A stretch of DNA of 64,000 nt from Sphingobacterium sp. BN32 (GTDB lineage: Bacteria > Bacteroidota > Bacteroidia > Sphingobacteriales > Sphingobacteriaceae), in contig NZ_CP129963.1 in the NCBI RefSeq assembly GCF_030503615.1, positions 1,674,001-1,738,000 of the forward strand. Reading direction: 5' to 3'. The translations under genes were made by a program, and so were the position numbers. The notes below the pieces were generated by a model. It saw only the letters and a list, made by a program, of their open reading frames with translations, did not search any database and was not told the DNA's origin. Shown here in pieces: positions 36,203 to 45,887 of the stretch. Within the stretch, counting starts at the first letter, position 1, and each line of letters opens with the position of its first letter.

Positions 36203-36244
36203 AGTATTACAAGTAAATAAAAAACAACTAAACAAATTGAAGCA

Positions 36245-36619
36245 ATGAAAAAAATTACAAGTATATGTGCGGTGGTAATTGCGTTTATTAGTTTAACAGC
36301 AATGACAATGTTGGCGGCAGAATTTAAGTTCGAAAAAGAAACGCATGACTTTGGAAGAATTCCAGCAGGCAAACCAGTTTCTTTCGAATATAAGTTCAAC
36401 AATGCTGGCGATGAACCAATCATAATTGCTGACGTTCAACCTACTTGTGGATGTTCAGTAGCAGAGTTTACAAAAAGCCCAGTAAAACCAGGTGAAGCAG
36501 GAACCATTAAAGTAACGTTCAATGCGGAAACCAAAGGGCCTTTTACGAAGTCTTTCATCGTAAAATCAAATACAAAGACTCCTGTTAAAACTTTGACGAT
36601 AAAAGGTATAGTAGAATAA
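36245..36619 (+). CDS. Secreted DUF1573-domain protein
   Basis: Exported protein of 124 residues. An N-terminal signal peptide (about 1-25, ending TMLAA) is followed by one Ig-like DUF1573 domain with the hallmark HDFGRIPAGKPVSFEYKF and PTCGCSVAEF motifs. The family is abundant in Bacteroidota, but its role is unknown. The paired cysteines in TCGC could be redox active or bind metal; this is inference. Monocistronic. Confidence 0.88.
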   Translation: MKKITSICAVVIAFISLTAMTMLAAEFKFEKETHDFGRIPAGKPVSFEYKFNNAGDEPIIIADVQPTCGCSVAEFTKSPVKPGEAGTIKVTFNAETKGPFTKSFIVKSNTKTPVKTLTIKGIVE

Positions 36620-36705
36620 AACAATATCTAGAATATTATTTAGCGAAGCCATTCTATAAACAGAATGGCTTCGTTATTTATAACCTTTCCTTCGAAGATT
36701 ATTCG

Positions 36706-36713
36706 TAAATTTG
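36706..36713 (+). promoter_or_regulatory. -7 box that sets the aminotransferase start
   Basis: TAAATTTG fits TAnnTTTG. It overlaps the first possible TTG/ATG codons of the frame (36711 and 36714), so translation must begin further down, at 36741. Confidence 0.55.
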
Positions 36714-36740
36714 ATGCAGTCAAAACGAAAACAAATTATA

Positions 36741-37931
36741 ATGCCAACAATCTCTCAAAAGGGCATACAAATGCCTGCGTCACCCATTAGAAAGCTTACA
36801 CCATTTGCCGATCAGGCTAAAAGAGATGGAAAAAAGATCTATCATCTAAATATTGGTCAGCCAGATATCGAGACTCCTGAAGTCATGTTAAACGCTTTGA
36901 AGAATATTGATTTCAAAGTATGGGCATATACTGCTTCGGAAGGGACTCTATCGTATCGTACGAAGTTGGCTGAGTATTATAACAAACTTAACTATAACAT
37001 TACGCCAAGTGATATCCTAGTAACCAACGGAGGTTCTGAAGCAATCACAATTGCTATGCAGGCTTGTTTAAACCCAGGTGAAGAGGTTATCATCCCGGAG
37101 CCGTTCTATGCCAATTATAATGGATTTGCCTGCTCTGCAGATATTATTGTAAAGCCTATTATGTCTTATATAGACAATGGCTTTGCTTTGCCGTCTATCG
37201 CGGAGTTCGAAAAGGTAATCACGGAAAAAACGAAAGCTATTGCAATCTGTAATCCAAATAACCCAACGGGATACCTTTACTCACGTGAAGAACTTGAGGC
37301 CTTGCGCGAGCTATGCTTGAAATATGATCTTTACTTATTCTCAGACGAAGCTTATCGTGAGTTCTGTTATGACGGGCGTGAGTTCTTGTCACCAATGCAC
37401 TTGGAAGGTTTAGAGCAACACGTTGTTGTATTTGACACCGTTTCTAAACGTTACTCTGCATGTGGTGCTCGTATCGGTTGTATCATCACCAAAAACAAAG
37501 AGCTGTATCAAACCTGCTTAAAGTTTGCTCAAGCACGCTTAAGTCCATCCTTGGAGGGACAAATTGCGGGCGAGGCCGCTGTCGATACTCCGGATAGCTA
37601 TTTTGAAGCGGTATCTAAAGAGTATACAGCAAGAAGAGATGTCTTAGTAAAGGGACTAAACAACATTGATGGTGTGTTCTGTCCTAATCCAGGCGGTGCC
37701 TTTTACGTAGTTGCTAAGCTTCCGATTGACAATGCAGATAAATTCTGCCAATGGATGTTAGAGAAGTTTGATTACAACAATGAAACGGTGATGATGGCAC
37801 CTGCTACAGGTTTCTACTCTACTCCAGGCGCTGGCCAGAATGAAGTTCGTCTTGCCTATGTGTTAAATCAAGATGATCTAAAAAAGGCACTAGTTTGTCT
37901 GGAAGAAGGCTTGAAAGCATACAATAAGTAG
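36741..37931 (+). CDS. Class I/II PLP-dependent aminotransferase
   Basis: Amino-acid aminotransferase of the aspartate aminotransferase fold, about 396 residues. NIGQPDIETP near 40, NPNNPTGYLY near 173, SDEAYREF near 205, and the PLP-lysine in DTVSKRYSACGARIG near 235. The last arginine is in the C-terminal ANEVRLAY-like segment. The exact substrate cannot be read. The start is the ATG at 36741, chosen because a promoter box covers the upstream candidates. Followed by a strong terminator. Confidence 0.9.
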   Translation: MPTISQKGIQMPASPIRKLTPFADQAKRDGKKIYHLNIGQPDIETPEVMLNALKNIDFKVWAYTASEGTLSYRTKLAEYYNKLNYNITPSDILVTNGGSEAITIAMQACLNPGEEVIIPEPFYANYNGFACSADIIVKPIMSYIDNGFALPSIAEFEKVITEKTKAIAICNPNNPTGYLYSREELEALRELCLKYDLYLFSDEAYREFCYDGREFLSPMHLEGLEQHVVVFDTVSKRYSACGARIGCIITKNKELYQTCLKFAQARLSPSLEGQIAGEAAVDTPDSYFEAVSKEYTARRDVLVKGLNNIDGVFCPNPGGAFYVVAKLPIDNADKFCQWMLEKFDYNNETVMMAPATGFYSTPGAGQNEVRLAYVLNQDDLKKALVCLEEGLKAYNK

Positions 37932-37956
37932 CTATAAGACTTTAGATATAAGACTT

Positions 37957-37983
37957 AAGACCCTGTATAGGGTCTTTTTTTTT
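37957..37983 (+). terminator. Terminator after the aminotransferase gene
   Basis: Perfect 8-bp stem AAGACCCT / AGGGTCTT around GTAT, followed by a T-run. Preceded by TAAGACTTTAGATATAAGAC, the same spacer-repeat type as at other terminators. Confidence 0.85.
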
Positions 37984-38161
37984 GCGCTAATATGAATTTG
38001 TGATTTCTATGTTCATTAAGTAATTAATTATAAACATAGGCACAGATAACTCGATTGGCTAGAGGGTTACAAAGAATACTTAAAAAACGTTAAAACCAAA
38101 GATCTTAAAACAAAATCGCGGTTGCCACGTTTATATATTATAAACTAATGAAGTAGAATTT

Positions 38162-38455
38162 ATGGATAAATTGAAGAAATTTGACTTAATGGAGAAAATA
38201 TCCAGGGAATTGGAAGACATTAGAAATAGTCAACAAGCAGTTTTAGAAAAGATTGCGAAAGTAGAAGTCGACAATATCGAATTGGGCGATAAGACTATTG
38301 AGAAAAAAATCCCTGAAATTTATCAGCGTACTGCTGATAACTCCGAGGCTATCCGAGAGATATTGGAAGCATTTCAAACTAAGACCGATGATTTTGGTGA
38401 GAAAAACAATATTGACAAGCTTCGTGAACAAAACGAAATTGACAATATGAAATAG
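38162..38455 (+). CDS. Short coiled-coil protein of unknown function
   Basis: 97 residues, not recognised. Highly charged and helical (KISRELEDIRNSQQAVLEKI), with no signal peptide or membrane segment. The 5' region (37984-38161) holds a CTATGTT / AACATAG inverted repeat at 38007-38039 and no clear promoter. It ends in a strong shared terminator, which supports it as a real transcription unit. Function is unknown. Confidence 0.6.
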   Translation: MDKLKKFDLMEKISRELEDIRNSQQAVLEKIAKVEVDNIELGDKTIEKKIPEIYQRTADNSEAIREILEAFQTKTDDFGEKNNIDKLREQNEIDNMK

Positions 38456-38461
38456 GAAAAA

Positions 38462-38492
38462 AGCTGGCTTATGAATAAGCCAGCTTTTTTTA
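38462..38492. terminator. Bidirectional terminator between the coiled-coil gene and cmk
   Basis: Perfect 11-bp stem AGCTGGCTTAT / ATAAGCCAGCT around GA, with A-run before and T-run after, serving both convergent genes. Confidence 0.88.
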
Positions 38493-39173
38493 TGCGGTTT
38501 GCATTCTTTTGTTGACCAGGTCAACAACAAACGCTAATTGTTCTTCTTGATTTAATTCGCTATTATCTAATACGACGGCATCATCTGCCTGTCTTAATGG
38601 GCTTTCCTCTCTGGTGCTATCAATATGATCACGGTGGGACAGATTATCTTTAACCTCTTCCATGGTGATGACCTCTCCTTTTGCAGTAAGCTCTGCAAAT
38701 CTTCTTTCCGCACGAACTTGAGGACTAGCTGTCATGAAAACTTTCAAATCAGCATTTGGAAATACGGTTGTTCCGATATCGCGACCGTCCATCACGATGT
38801 TACGCTTTGCCCCTAAGGCTTGCTGCTGCTTTACCATTGCATGGCGAACAGCTTTAATTGCACTAACCTCACTCACATATTCCGACACTTCCATCGTTCG
38901 GATTGCATCAGATACATCTTCACCATTTAAGAGTACCTGCGTTTTATCCGCGAGAGGAACTAAATCGATATGGATGTTTTCAATAGCCGATTTAATCGCA
39001 GCGTCATCACTCAGGCTAATATTATTACGTTGGAAATATAGCGTTACGGCGCGATACATCGCCCCGCTATCTACAAACACAAAGTTCAATTTCTTGGCTA
39101 AAGCTTTTGCCACGGTACTTTTACCACAAGATGAGAATCCATCTATTGCAATCACGAAGTTGCCATTTTTCAT
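38490..39173 (-). CDS. cmk: Cytidylate kinase
   Basis: Phosphorylates CMP and dCMP with ATP. 227 residues. P-loop AIDGFSSCGKST near 9-20, DSGAMYRAVTLYF near 36, and the GRDIGTTVFPNADLKVFMTA segment near 130 are diagnostic. Its ATG abuts the stop of the upstream small gene (shared base), indicating coupling. Confidence 0.95.
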   Translation of the reverse strand: MKNGNFVIAIDGFSSCGKSTVAKALAKKLNFVFVDSGAMYRAVTLYFQRNNISLSDDAAIKSAIENIHIDLVPLADKTQVLLNGEDVSDAIRTMEVSEYVSEVSAIKAVRHAMVKQQQALGAKRNIVMDGRDIGTTVFPNADLKVFMTASPQVRAERRFAELTAKGEVITMEEVKDNLSHRDHIDSTREESPLRQADDAVVLDNSELNQEEQLAFVVDLVNKRMQTA

Positions 39174-39586
39174 TAGTTTGTTCCTCCGATCATTACGCCG
39201 GGCTTATTGACCAATGGAATCTTGATCAGATTCTCATCAACAATACTGTCTGGCAGGAAAATATACTTTTTATCATAGATTACACCATCGATATAGTAGC
39301 TTAACCAATATTCATTGGTTAAACCAAACACTTGAATATCAATAGCTTCAATCTTTTGCGATGAATGAGCGTCCATATCACCGATAAAGTGGCGTAAGGT
39401 TGTCGTAATCACTTTGCGACCATCTTTCTCACCATACCCTTTGGAAGATACCAACACATTCTGGATCGCCTTATCCTTCTCGTTGATCAGATACACATTC
39501 CAAACCTTCGCCCCGGGTGCCTCAGACTCTAATACGACCGCAATCGAGATGTCTTCAACGATGTTTAAAGGTAAGTCTTTTTTCAT
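39173..39586 (-). CDS. Conserved-looking protein of unknown function between topA and cmk
   Basis: 137 residues, not recognised. It is a mostly beta-strand soluble protein (ISIAVVLESEAPGAKVWNVY, then KVITTTLRHFIGD, then YWLSYYIDGVIYDKKYIFLP). No signal peptide or cysteine. It begins 3 bp after topA and its end shares a base with the cmk start, so it is a genuine operon member. A housekeeping role is suggested by position only. Confidence 0.75.
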   Translation of the reverse strand: MKKDLPLNIVEDISIAVVLESEAPGAKVWNVYLINEKDKAIQNVLVSSKGYGEKDGRKVITTTLRHFIGDMDAHSSQKIEAIDIQVFGLTNEYWLSYYIDGVIYDKKYIFLPDSIVDENLIKIPLVNKPGVMIGGTN

Positions 39587-39589
39587 AGC

Positions 39590-41977
39590 TTACTTCTTTT
39601 TTGCTTTCGCTGCTGGCTTAGCTGCCTTCGCCGTTTTAGTGGTTTTAGTAGTTCTCGTCGCTTTCTTTGCAGAACCACCTTTGCTATCCTCTTCAGCCCA
39701 TTTCAACACGTCCTCGTAGGTAATCTTTTCCACTTCCGTTCCTTTCGGAATCTTTAAGTTTTGCTTTCCAAAACGTACGAAAGGTCCCCATCTACCGTTT
39801 TCAATCTTTGCTTCAGGATTTTCATCAAAAACTCTGATAATCTTATCTTTATCCTTCTGGCGTTTTTCTTTAATAATCTCTACAGCTTGCTCCTCAGTTA
39901 CGTCCAAAGGATCCACTCCTTTAGGTAAAGAATAGAAGCTGCTGTTGTGGCGAATATAAGGTCCGAAACGACCGATTGCAACCGTCATTTCTTTCTCTTC
40001 AAATTCCCCAACCTTCTTAGGCAAGTTGAATAAATCCATCGCCTCTTCAAAGGTTATCGTTTCGATCATCTGGCCCTTGCGCAAAGAAGCGAAGCGAGGC
40101 TTCTCTTCATCGTCAGCAGACCCTATCTGTACAAGTGGTCCGAATCGACCTACACGAACCGACACTGGTTTTCCGGACGCAGGATCAACACCTAACTCGC
40201 GTTCATGCGTTGCTCTGTCTGCATTTTCAAGCGTGTCCTGCACTTCCGTATGGAACGGGCCATAGAAATTCGAGAGCATGTCTGTCCATTCTTTATATCC
40301 CTGTGCAATTTCGTCAAACTCCTTCTCTACCGTAGCAGTGAAATTGTAATCGACAATATCATTAAAGTGTTGAACTAGAAAATCATTTACCAGCACACCG
40401 ATATCGGTTGGGAATAATTTACTGCGTTCAGCACCGGTAATCTCCGTTTTCTTTGTACTGGAAACTTGTCCGTTCTCTAAACTGATCACTTCATATACAC
40501 GTTCTTTACCGTCGCGATCCTCCTTTACCACATATCCTCTATTCTGGATAGTCGAAATAGTCGGCGCATAGGTAGAAGGACGTCCGATTCCAAGTTCTTC
40601 CAATTTCTTTACCAAAGAAGCCTCCGTAAAGCGAGCGGAAGGACGTGAGAAACGCTCTGTAGCGTTCATATTCTTCAACTGCAAGTCCTGGCCGGTCGTC
40701 AATGGAGGTAATAGCTTGTTTTCAGAATCGCCATCATCCAACCCATCCTGATCATCGTCGGTCGATTCCATATATACTTTCAAGAAGCCATCAAATTTCA
40801 ATACTTCTCCGGTGGCAACAAAGTCTTCTTTACGTGTAGACACATCAATTTTTGCCGTCGTTTTCTCGAACTCAGCTTCGCTCATTTGTGATGCGATTGA
40901 TCTTTTCCAAATCAACTCATAAAGGCGTCGCTCTGAATTGTCACCATCGATAGAGTGCTCGTTGAAATATGTTGGACGAATCGCCTCGTGTGCCTCTTGG
41001 GCTCCTGCGCTCTTCGTACGGTATTGTCTTTGTTTATGGTATTGATCCCCGTAGGCACTTACAATCTCTGCTCTAGCAGCCTGTAAAGCTGTATCAGAAA
41101 GATTCACCGAGTCGGTACGCATATAGGTAATGCGTCCGGCCTCATACAAACGCTGTGCAACCTGCATCGTCCTAGCTACCGAAAAGCCTAGCTTTCTACT
41201 GGCTTCCTGTTGCAAAGTCGAGGTTGTAAAAGGGGCTGCAGGCGTTCTTTTCGAAGGTTTAGTTTCTAGGCTCCCCACTGTGAAGCTAGCTTCAACACAG
41301 TCTTTTAAAAACTTCTCCGCTTCCACAGAGGTTTGGAAACGCTGTGGTAATTCGGCTTTGAATTGTTCACGAGCTTTTCCTGTATTAAATATCGCAACTA
41401 CTTTATAAGATGCTTCTGCTTCAAATCTATTAATCTCACGCTCGCGCTCTACAATTAAACGTACAGCAACAGACTGAACCCGACCTGCGGAAAGAGAGGG
41501 CTTAACTTTCCTCCACAATACAGGTGATAATTCAAAACCCACTAATCTATCTAATACACGGCGTGCTTGTTGTGCATTTACTAAATTGAAATCTATTTTT
41601 CTAGGCGTCTCTATCGCTTTTAAAATGGCTGGCTTGGTGATCTCATGAAAGACGATACGTTTTGTATTCTCATCCTTCAGACCCAAAGTTTCATATAAGT
41701 GCCATGAAATAGCCTCTCCCTCGCGGTCCTCATCGGATGCTAGCCATACTGTCTCTGCAGTTTTTGCCAACTTTTTCAATTCACTGACAATCGCTTTCTT
41801 ATCGGCAGGTACTTCATACTTCTGCTTAAAGTTGTTTTCCGTATCAATTGCATCATCAGTCTTTACCAAATCTCTGATATGACCATAGCTGGACTTCACA
41901 AGAAAATCCTTCCCTAAATACCCTTCAATTGTTTTTGCTTTTGCCGGAGACTCGACTATCAATAGATTTTTCGCCAT
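39590..41977 (-). CDS. topA: DNA topoisomerase I
   Basis: Type IA topoisomerase that relaxes negative supercoils. 795 residues. Toprim domain at the start (LLIVESPAKAKTIEGYLG, DEDREGEAI near 64), the catalytic tyrosine in ITYMRTDSVNLS near 285, and the EAHEAIRPT motif near 332. In place of classical zinc fingers the C-terminus has repeated GRFGP / GRWGPF modules (about 620-750). It ends in a Lys/Ala/Thr-rich basic tail of about 30 residues, likely binding DNA. Confidence 0.96.
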   Translation of the reverse strand: MAKNLLIVESPAKAKTIEGYLGKDFLVKSSYGHIRDLVKTDDAIDTENNFKQKYEVPADKKAIVSELKKLAKTAETVWLASDEDREGEAISWHLYETLGLKDENTKRIVFHEITKPAILKAIETPRKIDFNLVNAQQARRVLDRLVGFELSPVLWRKVKPSLSAGRVQSVAVRLIVEREREINRFEAEASYKVVAIFNTGKAREQFKAELPQRFQTSVEAEKFLKDCVEASFTVGSLETKPSKRTPAAPFTTSTLQQEASRKLGFSVARTMQVAQRLYEAGRITYMRTDSVNLSDTALQAARAEIVSAYGDQYHKQRQYRTKSAGAQEAHEAIRPTYFNEHSIDGDNSERRLYELIWKRSIASQMSEAEFEKTTAKIDVSTRKEDFVATGEVLKFDGFLKVYMESTDDDQDGLDDGDSENKLLPPLTTGQDLQLKNMNATERFSRPSARFTEASLVKKLEELGIGRPSTYAPTISTIQNRGYVVKEDRDGKERVYEVISLENGQVSSTKKTEITGAERSKLFPTDIGVLVNDFLVQHFNDIVDYNFTATVEKEFDEIAQGYKEWTDMLSNFYGPFHTEVQDTLENADRATHERELGVDPASGKPVSVRVGRFGPLVQIGSADDEEKPRFASLRKGQMIETITFEEAMDLFNLPKKVGEFEEKEMTVAIGRFGPYIRHNSSFYSLPKGVDPLDVTEEQAVEIIKEKRQKDKDKIIRVFDENPEAKIENGRWGPFVRFGKQNLKIPKGTEVEKITYEDVLKWAEEDSKGGSAKKATRTTKTTKTAKAAKPAAKAKKK

Positions 41978-42073
41978 TTATTTTTAATAGATTTCATGCA
42001 AAGAAAATGATTTCAAAATGGAATGCAAATTAAATTTTATGTGCATTTGCTAAAAAGTGAGCAATATCATGCC

Positions 42074-42925
42074 TTATATAAAGGCGATATCCAGTAGGTA
42101 AAAGACCATAAAAACCACTGAGGCAATACCATTAGTGGTCATAAAGGCACGGTCGACTTTACTTAAATCTGTGGGGCTCACAATTCGATGTTGGTAGATT
42201 AATAAACTTCCGTAAAAAAGTAATCCTATATAATAGAACCAACCTGTAGGCATAAAGAATACAGGTAGACTAACAAATATAAAAGACAATACATGTAAGA
42301 CTTCGGAAATACGTAGCGCTTTCGGTCCGCCGAAATTCGCAGGAATCGAATTCAAGCCATTTGCACGATCGAACTCTTCATCTTGTAACGCATAGATGAT
42401 GTCGAAGCCACTAACCCAAGTTAATACAGCCAAGCCGTAAAAGATGGGAACAATTGCGAAAGCCCCGGTTACTGCTAAATAGGCTCCGACAGGTGCCAAG
42501 CCTAACCCTAAACCCAATACCAAATGGCATAATGGAGATATGCGCTTCATATAGGAATAGAATAGCACCACAAACAAGGCCACCGGTGCCAATACCAGGC
42601 ACATCTCGTTGATGAAGTAGCAGGCAACCATAAATATCACACAGTTTATTATGGTGAAAGTCAATGCTTGCTTTGGCGATATTCTACCCGCGGGGATATC
42701 ACGAACCGCTGTACGTGGATTTAACGCATCAATATCCCGATCCAGATACCTATTAAAGGCCATCGCCGCATTCCTAGCGGTGACCATACAGACCAGCATT
42801 AAAACAAATAACTTCCAATCGAATTGGAAGCTTGTTGTATTTATTGCTAAGAAAAATCCGATAATAGCAAATGGTAGTGCGAAAATACTATGTGCAAAAA
42901 GCACCAACGACATATATTTCTTCAT
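42074..42925 (-). CDS. UbiA-family polyprenyltransferase
   Basis: Membrane prenyltransferase of 283 residues with about eight segments. The first Asp-rich motif is NRYLDRDIDALNPRT near 58 and the second YALQDEEFDRANGL near 178. In Bacteroidota, which use menaquinone, this UbiA-like subgroup is more likely the MqnP-type enzyme of the futalosine route than a ubiquinone enzyme. That choice is inferred from the phylum. It starts 3 bp after engB. Confidence 0.85.
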   Translation of the reverse strand: MKKYMSLVLFAHSIFALPFAIIGFFLAINTTSFQFDWKLFVLMLVCMVTARNAAMAFNRYLDRDIDALNPRTAVRDIPAGRISPKQALTFTIINCVIFMVACYFINEMCLVLAPVALFVVLFYSYMKRISPLCHLVLGLGLGLAPVGAYLAVTGAFAIVPIFYGLAVLTWVSGFDIIYALQDEEFDRANGLNSIPANFGGPKALRISEVLHVLSFIFVSLPVFFMPTGWFYYIGLLFYGSLLIYQHRIVSPTDLSKVDRAFMTTNGIASVVFMVFYLLDIAFI

Positions 42926-42928
42926 GGA

Positions 42929-43540
42929 TTACTCGATCGGCGACTCAAATTGTTGGTTAATAGCATCAATATTCTCTAATACCAATTCACAACCTAATTT
43001 CGTTTCAGACGAAGTCAGGAAATGAGTCGGTATCTCCTCAAACCACTTTTTCATGGCTCTACGGAATTTTGCGATATTCTGATCCGACTTAACGCCCGAT
43101 TGCTTATCAGCTTTGGTAAAGATCATCTGGAAGGGTATTCCCTGCTCCCCTAACCAAAACACAAAATCTAAGTCAATCTTCTGTGGCTCTAATCTACTAT
43201 CAATCAGCACATATACGCATTGTAAATTAACTCGATTGATTAAGTAAGCACGAATGAATTTTTCCCAGGTCGCTCTATTCTTTTTTGATGTCTGCGCAAA
43301 ACCATAACCCGGTAAATCCACCAAATACCAGGTTTTATTAATCAGGAAATGATTGATCAACTGTGTTTTACCCGGCTTTTGAGAAGTTTTAGCTAAGCCC
43401 TTTCTACCGGTCATCGCGTTAATTAGCGAGGACTTTCCGACGTTTGAACGACCAATAAAGGCATATTCCGGTAGATTGGCAATAGGTAACTTATCAATTT
43501 CCGTATTGCTGCAAATAAATTCTGCGTCTTTTACGATCAT
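42929..43540 (-). CDS. engB: Ribosome biogenesis GTPase EngB/YsxC
   Basis: Essential GTPase for large-subunit assembly, 203 residues. G1 GRSNVGKSSL near 31, the family-specific KPGKTQLINHF, G3 DLPGYG near 75 and G4 TKAD near 143. It forms an operon with the downstream prenyltransferase. Confidence 0.95.
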   Translation of the reverse strand: MIVKDAEFICSNTEIDKLPIANLPEYAFIGRSNVGKSSLINAMTGRKGLAKTSQKPGKTQLINHFLINKTWYLVDLPGYGFAQTSKKNRATWEKFIRAYLINRVNLQCVYVLIDSRLEPQKIDLDFVFWLGEQGIPFQMIFTKADKQSGVKSDQNIAKFRRAMKKWFEEIPTHFLTSSETKLGCELVLENIDAINQQFESPIE

Positions 43541-43544
43541 GGCA

Positions 43545-43552
43545 CAAAGGTA
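43545..43552 (-). promoter_or_regulatory. Candidate -7 box at the engB start
   Basis: Minus-strand TACCTTTG fits TAnnTTTG and ends only 4 bp before the ATG, which would make a leaderless transcript. No -33 box at proper spacing. Low confidence. Confidence 0.3.
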
Positions 43553-43646
43553 CGATTTATAAAAACTTTTCCATCTTTTCTCAATTTTTAAGATTTAGTT
43601 TCATGTTAACGGCATTTTAATTAATTTAACCACAAAAACCCAACTT

Positions 43647-44555
43647 ATGCTAGATATACGTAACATCGTGAAGCAGTATGCCAATCATCGCGCTTTAGAC
43701 GATGTGTCCATGTTTATTCCTAAAGGCAAGATATTCGGGCTGTTAGGTCCGAATGGTGCTGGAAAAACATCCCTAATCCGCATTATCAATCAAATTACCG
43801 CGCCCGATGCTGGCGAGATATATTTCGATGGCGAATTGCTATCACCAAAACATGTCGAACGAATTGGCTATCTCCCCGAAGAAAGAGGCCTATATAAGAA
43901 GATGCAGATTGGCGATCAAATGATCTATCTAGCTCAATTAAAAGGTTTATCAAAAAATGAAGCCAAGCAACGCCTTAAATACTGGTTTGAGAAGTTACAG
44001 ATTGAATCCTGGTGGGATAAAAAGGTCGAAGACCTCAGTAAAGGAATGCAGCAGAAAGTACAGTTTGTAGCTACGGTACTCCACGAACCAGACTTGATCA
44101 TCTTAGATGAGCCATTCTCTGGATTCGACCCGGTTAATGCCCAGATTATTCAAGACGAAATATTGGAGTTAAATAAAAAGGGGGCTACAATCATATATTC
44201 GACTCACCGCATGGAATCGGTCGAAGCTTTATGTGATAATATTGCCCTTATCCATAAATCGAGAAAGATATTGGATGGATCGGTTCGAGAAATCAAGAAC
44301 GAATATAGAAATCAAACCTACACTATTTCCTACGCATCAAATGGCACGGACCCTATACATCAGGATGAGCTTTATCAGCTGATTAAACATGAACAGCATG
44401 AGGAAGAGCAAAAACTTACCATTCGGATTTCCGATAACCGCAGTCTGAATGATGTTTTAACTTTCCTGATCCCAAAGGTTGAGATACATCAAATCTTTGA
44501 AATCATTCCATCCATGAATGATATTTTTATCACACGTGTTACTCAACATAACTAA
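43647..44555 (+). CDS. ABC-2 exporter ATP-binding protein (NatA-like)
   Basis: ATPase of 302 residues. Walker A GPNGAGKTSL near 34, signature LSKGMQQKVQF near 138, Walker B LIILDEPFSGFDP near 157. A C-terminal domain of about 80 residues follows, typical of the NatA type. Partnered by the permease encoded 15 bp downstream. Substrate unknown; Na+ export (NatAB) is the name-giving function, but not shown here. Confidence 0.88.
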   Translation: MLDIRNIVKQYANHRALDDVSMFIPKGKIFGLLGPNGAGKTSLIRIINQITAPDAGEIYFDGELLSPKHVERIGYLPEERGLYKKMQIGDQMIYLAQLKGLSKNEAKQRLKYWFEKLQIESWWDKKVEDLSKGMQQKVQFVATVLHEPDLIILDEPFSGFDPVNAQIIQDEILELNKKGATIIYSTHRMESVEALCDNIALIHKSRKILDGSVREIKNEYRNQTYTISYASNGTDPIHQDELYQLIKHEQHEEEQKLTIRISDNRSLNDVLTFLIPKVEIHQIFEIIPSMNDIFITRVTQHN

Positions 44556-44570
44556 CATAGAACGCTATAT

Positions 44571-45887
44571 ATGAACAAGATATTATTAATAGTACAAAGG
44601 GAATATTTAAGTCGCGTCAAGAAGAAATCCTTCTTACTTACCACTTTCTTAGTTCCCCTATTCTTCATAGGCCTCTATGTCGGTACGTTCTTATTGACGC
44701 AAAAAAGTTTTGAAGACTCGAAGGCGTTGGTCTATGTGTTGGATCAAACTGATTCGGTACATCAGCAATTGAAAACAAACGAGCGTATTACCTATGCAAA
44801 ATCCAATACCGAGCTGCAGGAACAGTTAAAAGAGGTTAAGGAACAAGGCGACAAAACCAGCTTATTGATTATTCCAAAGGATTTCTTCCAAACGCGGAAA
44901 ATAGAATTCCTTTCCTCGGGAAAGCCGAACATCAAAATCCAAGCAGAAATCGAGAGTGAATTGGAGAAAGTTTTGTTAGCGCATGCTTACAAAGAACTGC
45001 ATATCGATGCGGATAAGATCAAAAACATTAACACACAGGTTTCCACTTCGGCCAAAGAGATTACCGAATCGGGCGACACGAAAGATAGCGATACGCGCAT
45101 TGCTATGGGTATAGCTATGGGATTATCGATTCTGATCTACCTGTCATTATTCCTTTACGGCGCACAAGTGATGCGCGGAATTATCGAAGAGAAATCCAGC
45201 CGTATTGTGGAAGTCATCATCTCTTCGGTGAAGCCATTTCAATTGATGATGGGTAAGATTATCGGTATTGGACTCGTCGGCATTACCCAGTTTGTGCTGT
45301 GGATTGTCCTATCATTTACCCTTTTCACTGTAGCGACAAACACCTTGATCAATAAGGAAGACCTTCAGAACCAAATGCTCCAACAGGCAAATGTAGATAA
45401 GACAGAACTCTCAGACACTAGTGCTATTGCGCTCGACATACAAACCGCCCTAGATGGCGTCAATGTCACGGAGCTTCTGATCTGCTTTTTCCTGTTTTTC
45501 CTCTTAGGCTATATGCTCTACAGCGCTTTATTTGCCGCGGTAGGCTCTGCTGTGGATTCGGAAACCGAAGCGAATCAGTTCACCATGCCAATTACGATGC
45601 CCTTGCTCCTCGCCTATTTGTTATCTTTTGGTGTCTTGATCAATGATCCTCATGGTAGCATAGCGACCTGGCTGAGCTTTATTCCCCTCACATCACCGAT
45701 TGCGATGCTAGTCAGAATTCCTTTTGGTGTGCCGACCTGGCAAATCATTGTATCCTTCCTGCTCTTAGTAGGCGGATTTCTTGTTACTACTTGGGCGGCG
45801 GCTCGTATCTATCGTGTCGGTATCTTGATGTACGGTAAAAAAGCAAGCTTTAAAGAACTTATCAAATGGTTCAACTATAAAGATTAA
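44571..45887 (+). CDS. ABC-2 exporter permease (NatB-like)
   Basis: 438-residue membrane protein. One N-terminal membrane segment, an extracytoplasmic domain (about 45-175), then five or six segments with MRGIIEEKSSRIVEVIISSVKPFQLMMGKI, the conserved ABC-2 loop. It matches the ATPase encoded just upstream. A separate nhaA gene follows after 198 bp. Confidence 0.88.
   Translation: MNKILLIVQREYLSRVKKKSFLLTTFLVPLFFIGLYVGTFLLTQKSFEDSKALVYVLDQTDSVHQQLKTNERITYAKSNTELQEQLKEVKEQGDKTSLLIIPKDFFQTRKIEFLSSGKPNIKIQAEIESELEKVLLAHAYKELHIDADKIKNINTQVSTSAKEITESGDTKDSDTRIAMGIAMGLSILIYLSLFLYGAQVMRGIIEEKSSRIVEVIISSVKPFQLMMGKIIGIGLVGITQFVLWIVLSFTLFTVATNTLINKEDLQNQMLQQANVDKTELSDTSAIALDIQTALDGVNVTELLICFFLFFLLGYMLYSALFAAVGSAVDSETEANQFTMPITMPLLLAYLLSFGVLINDPHGSIATWLSFIPLTSPIAMLVRIPFGVPTWQIIVSFLLLVGGFLVTTWAAARIYRVGILMYGKKASFKELIKWFNYKD

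Noticed and set aside
36711-36740. Upstream start codons of the aminotransferase
   Set aside because: They overlap a TAAATTTG promoter box, so the transcript would begin downstream of them.
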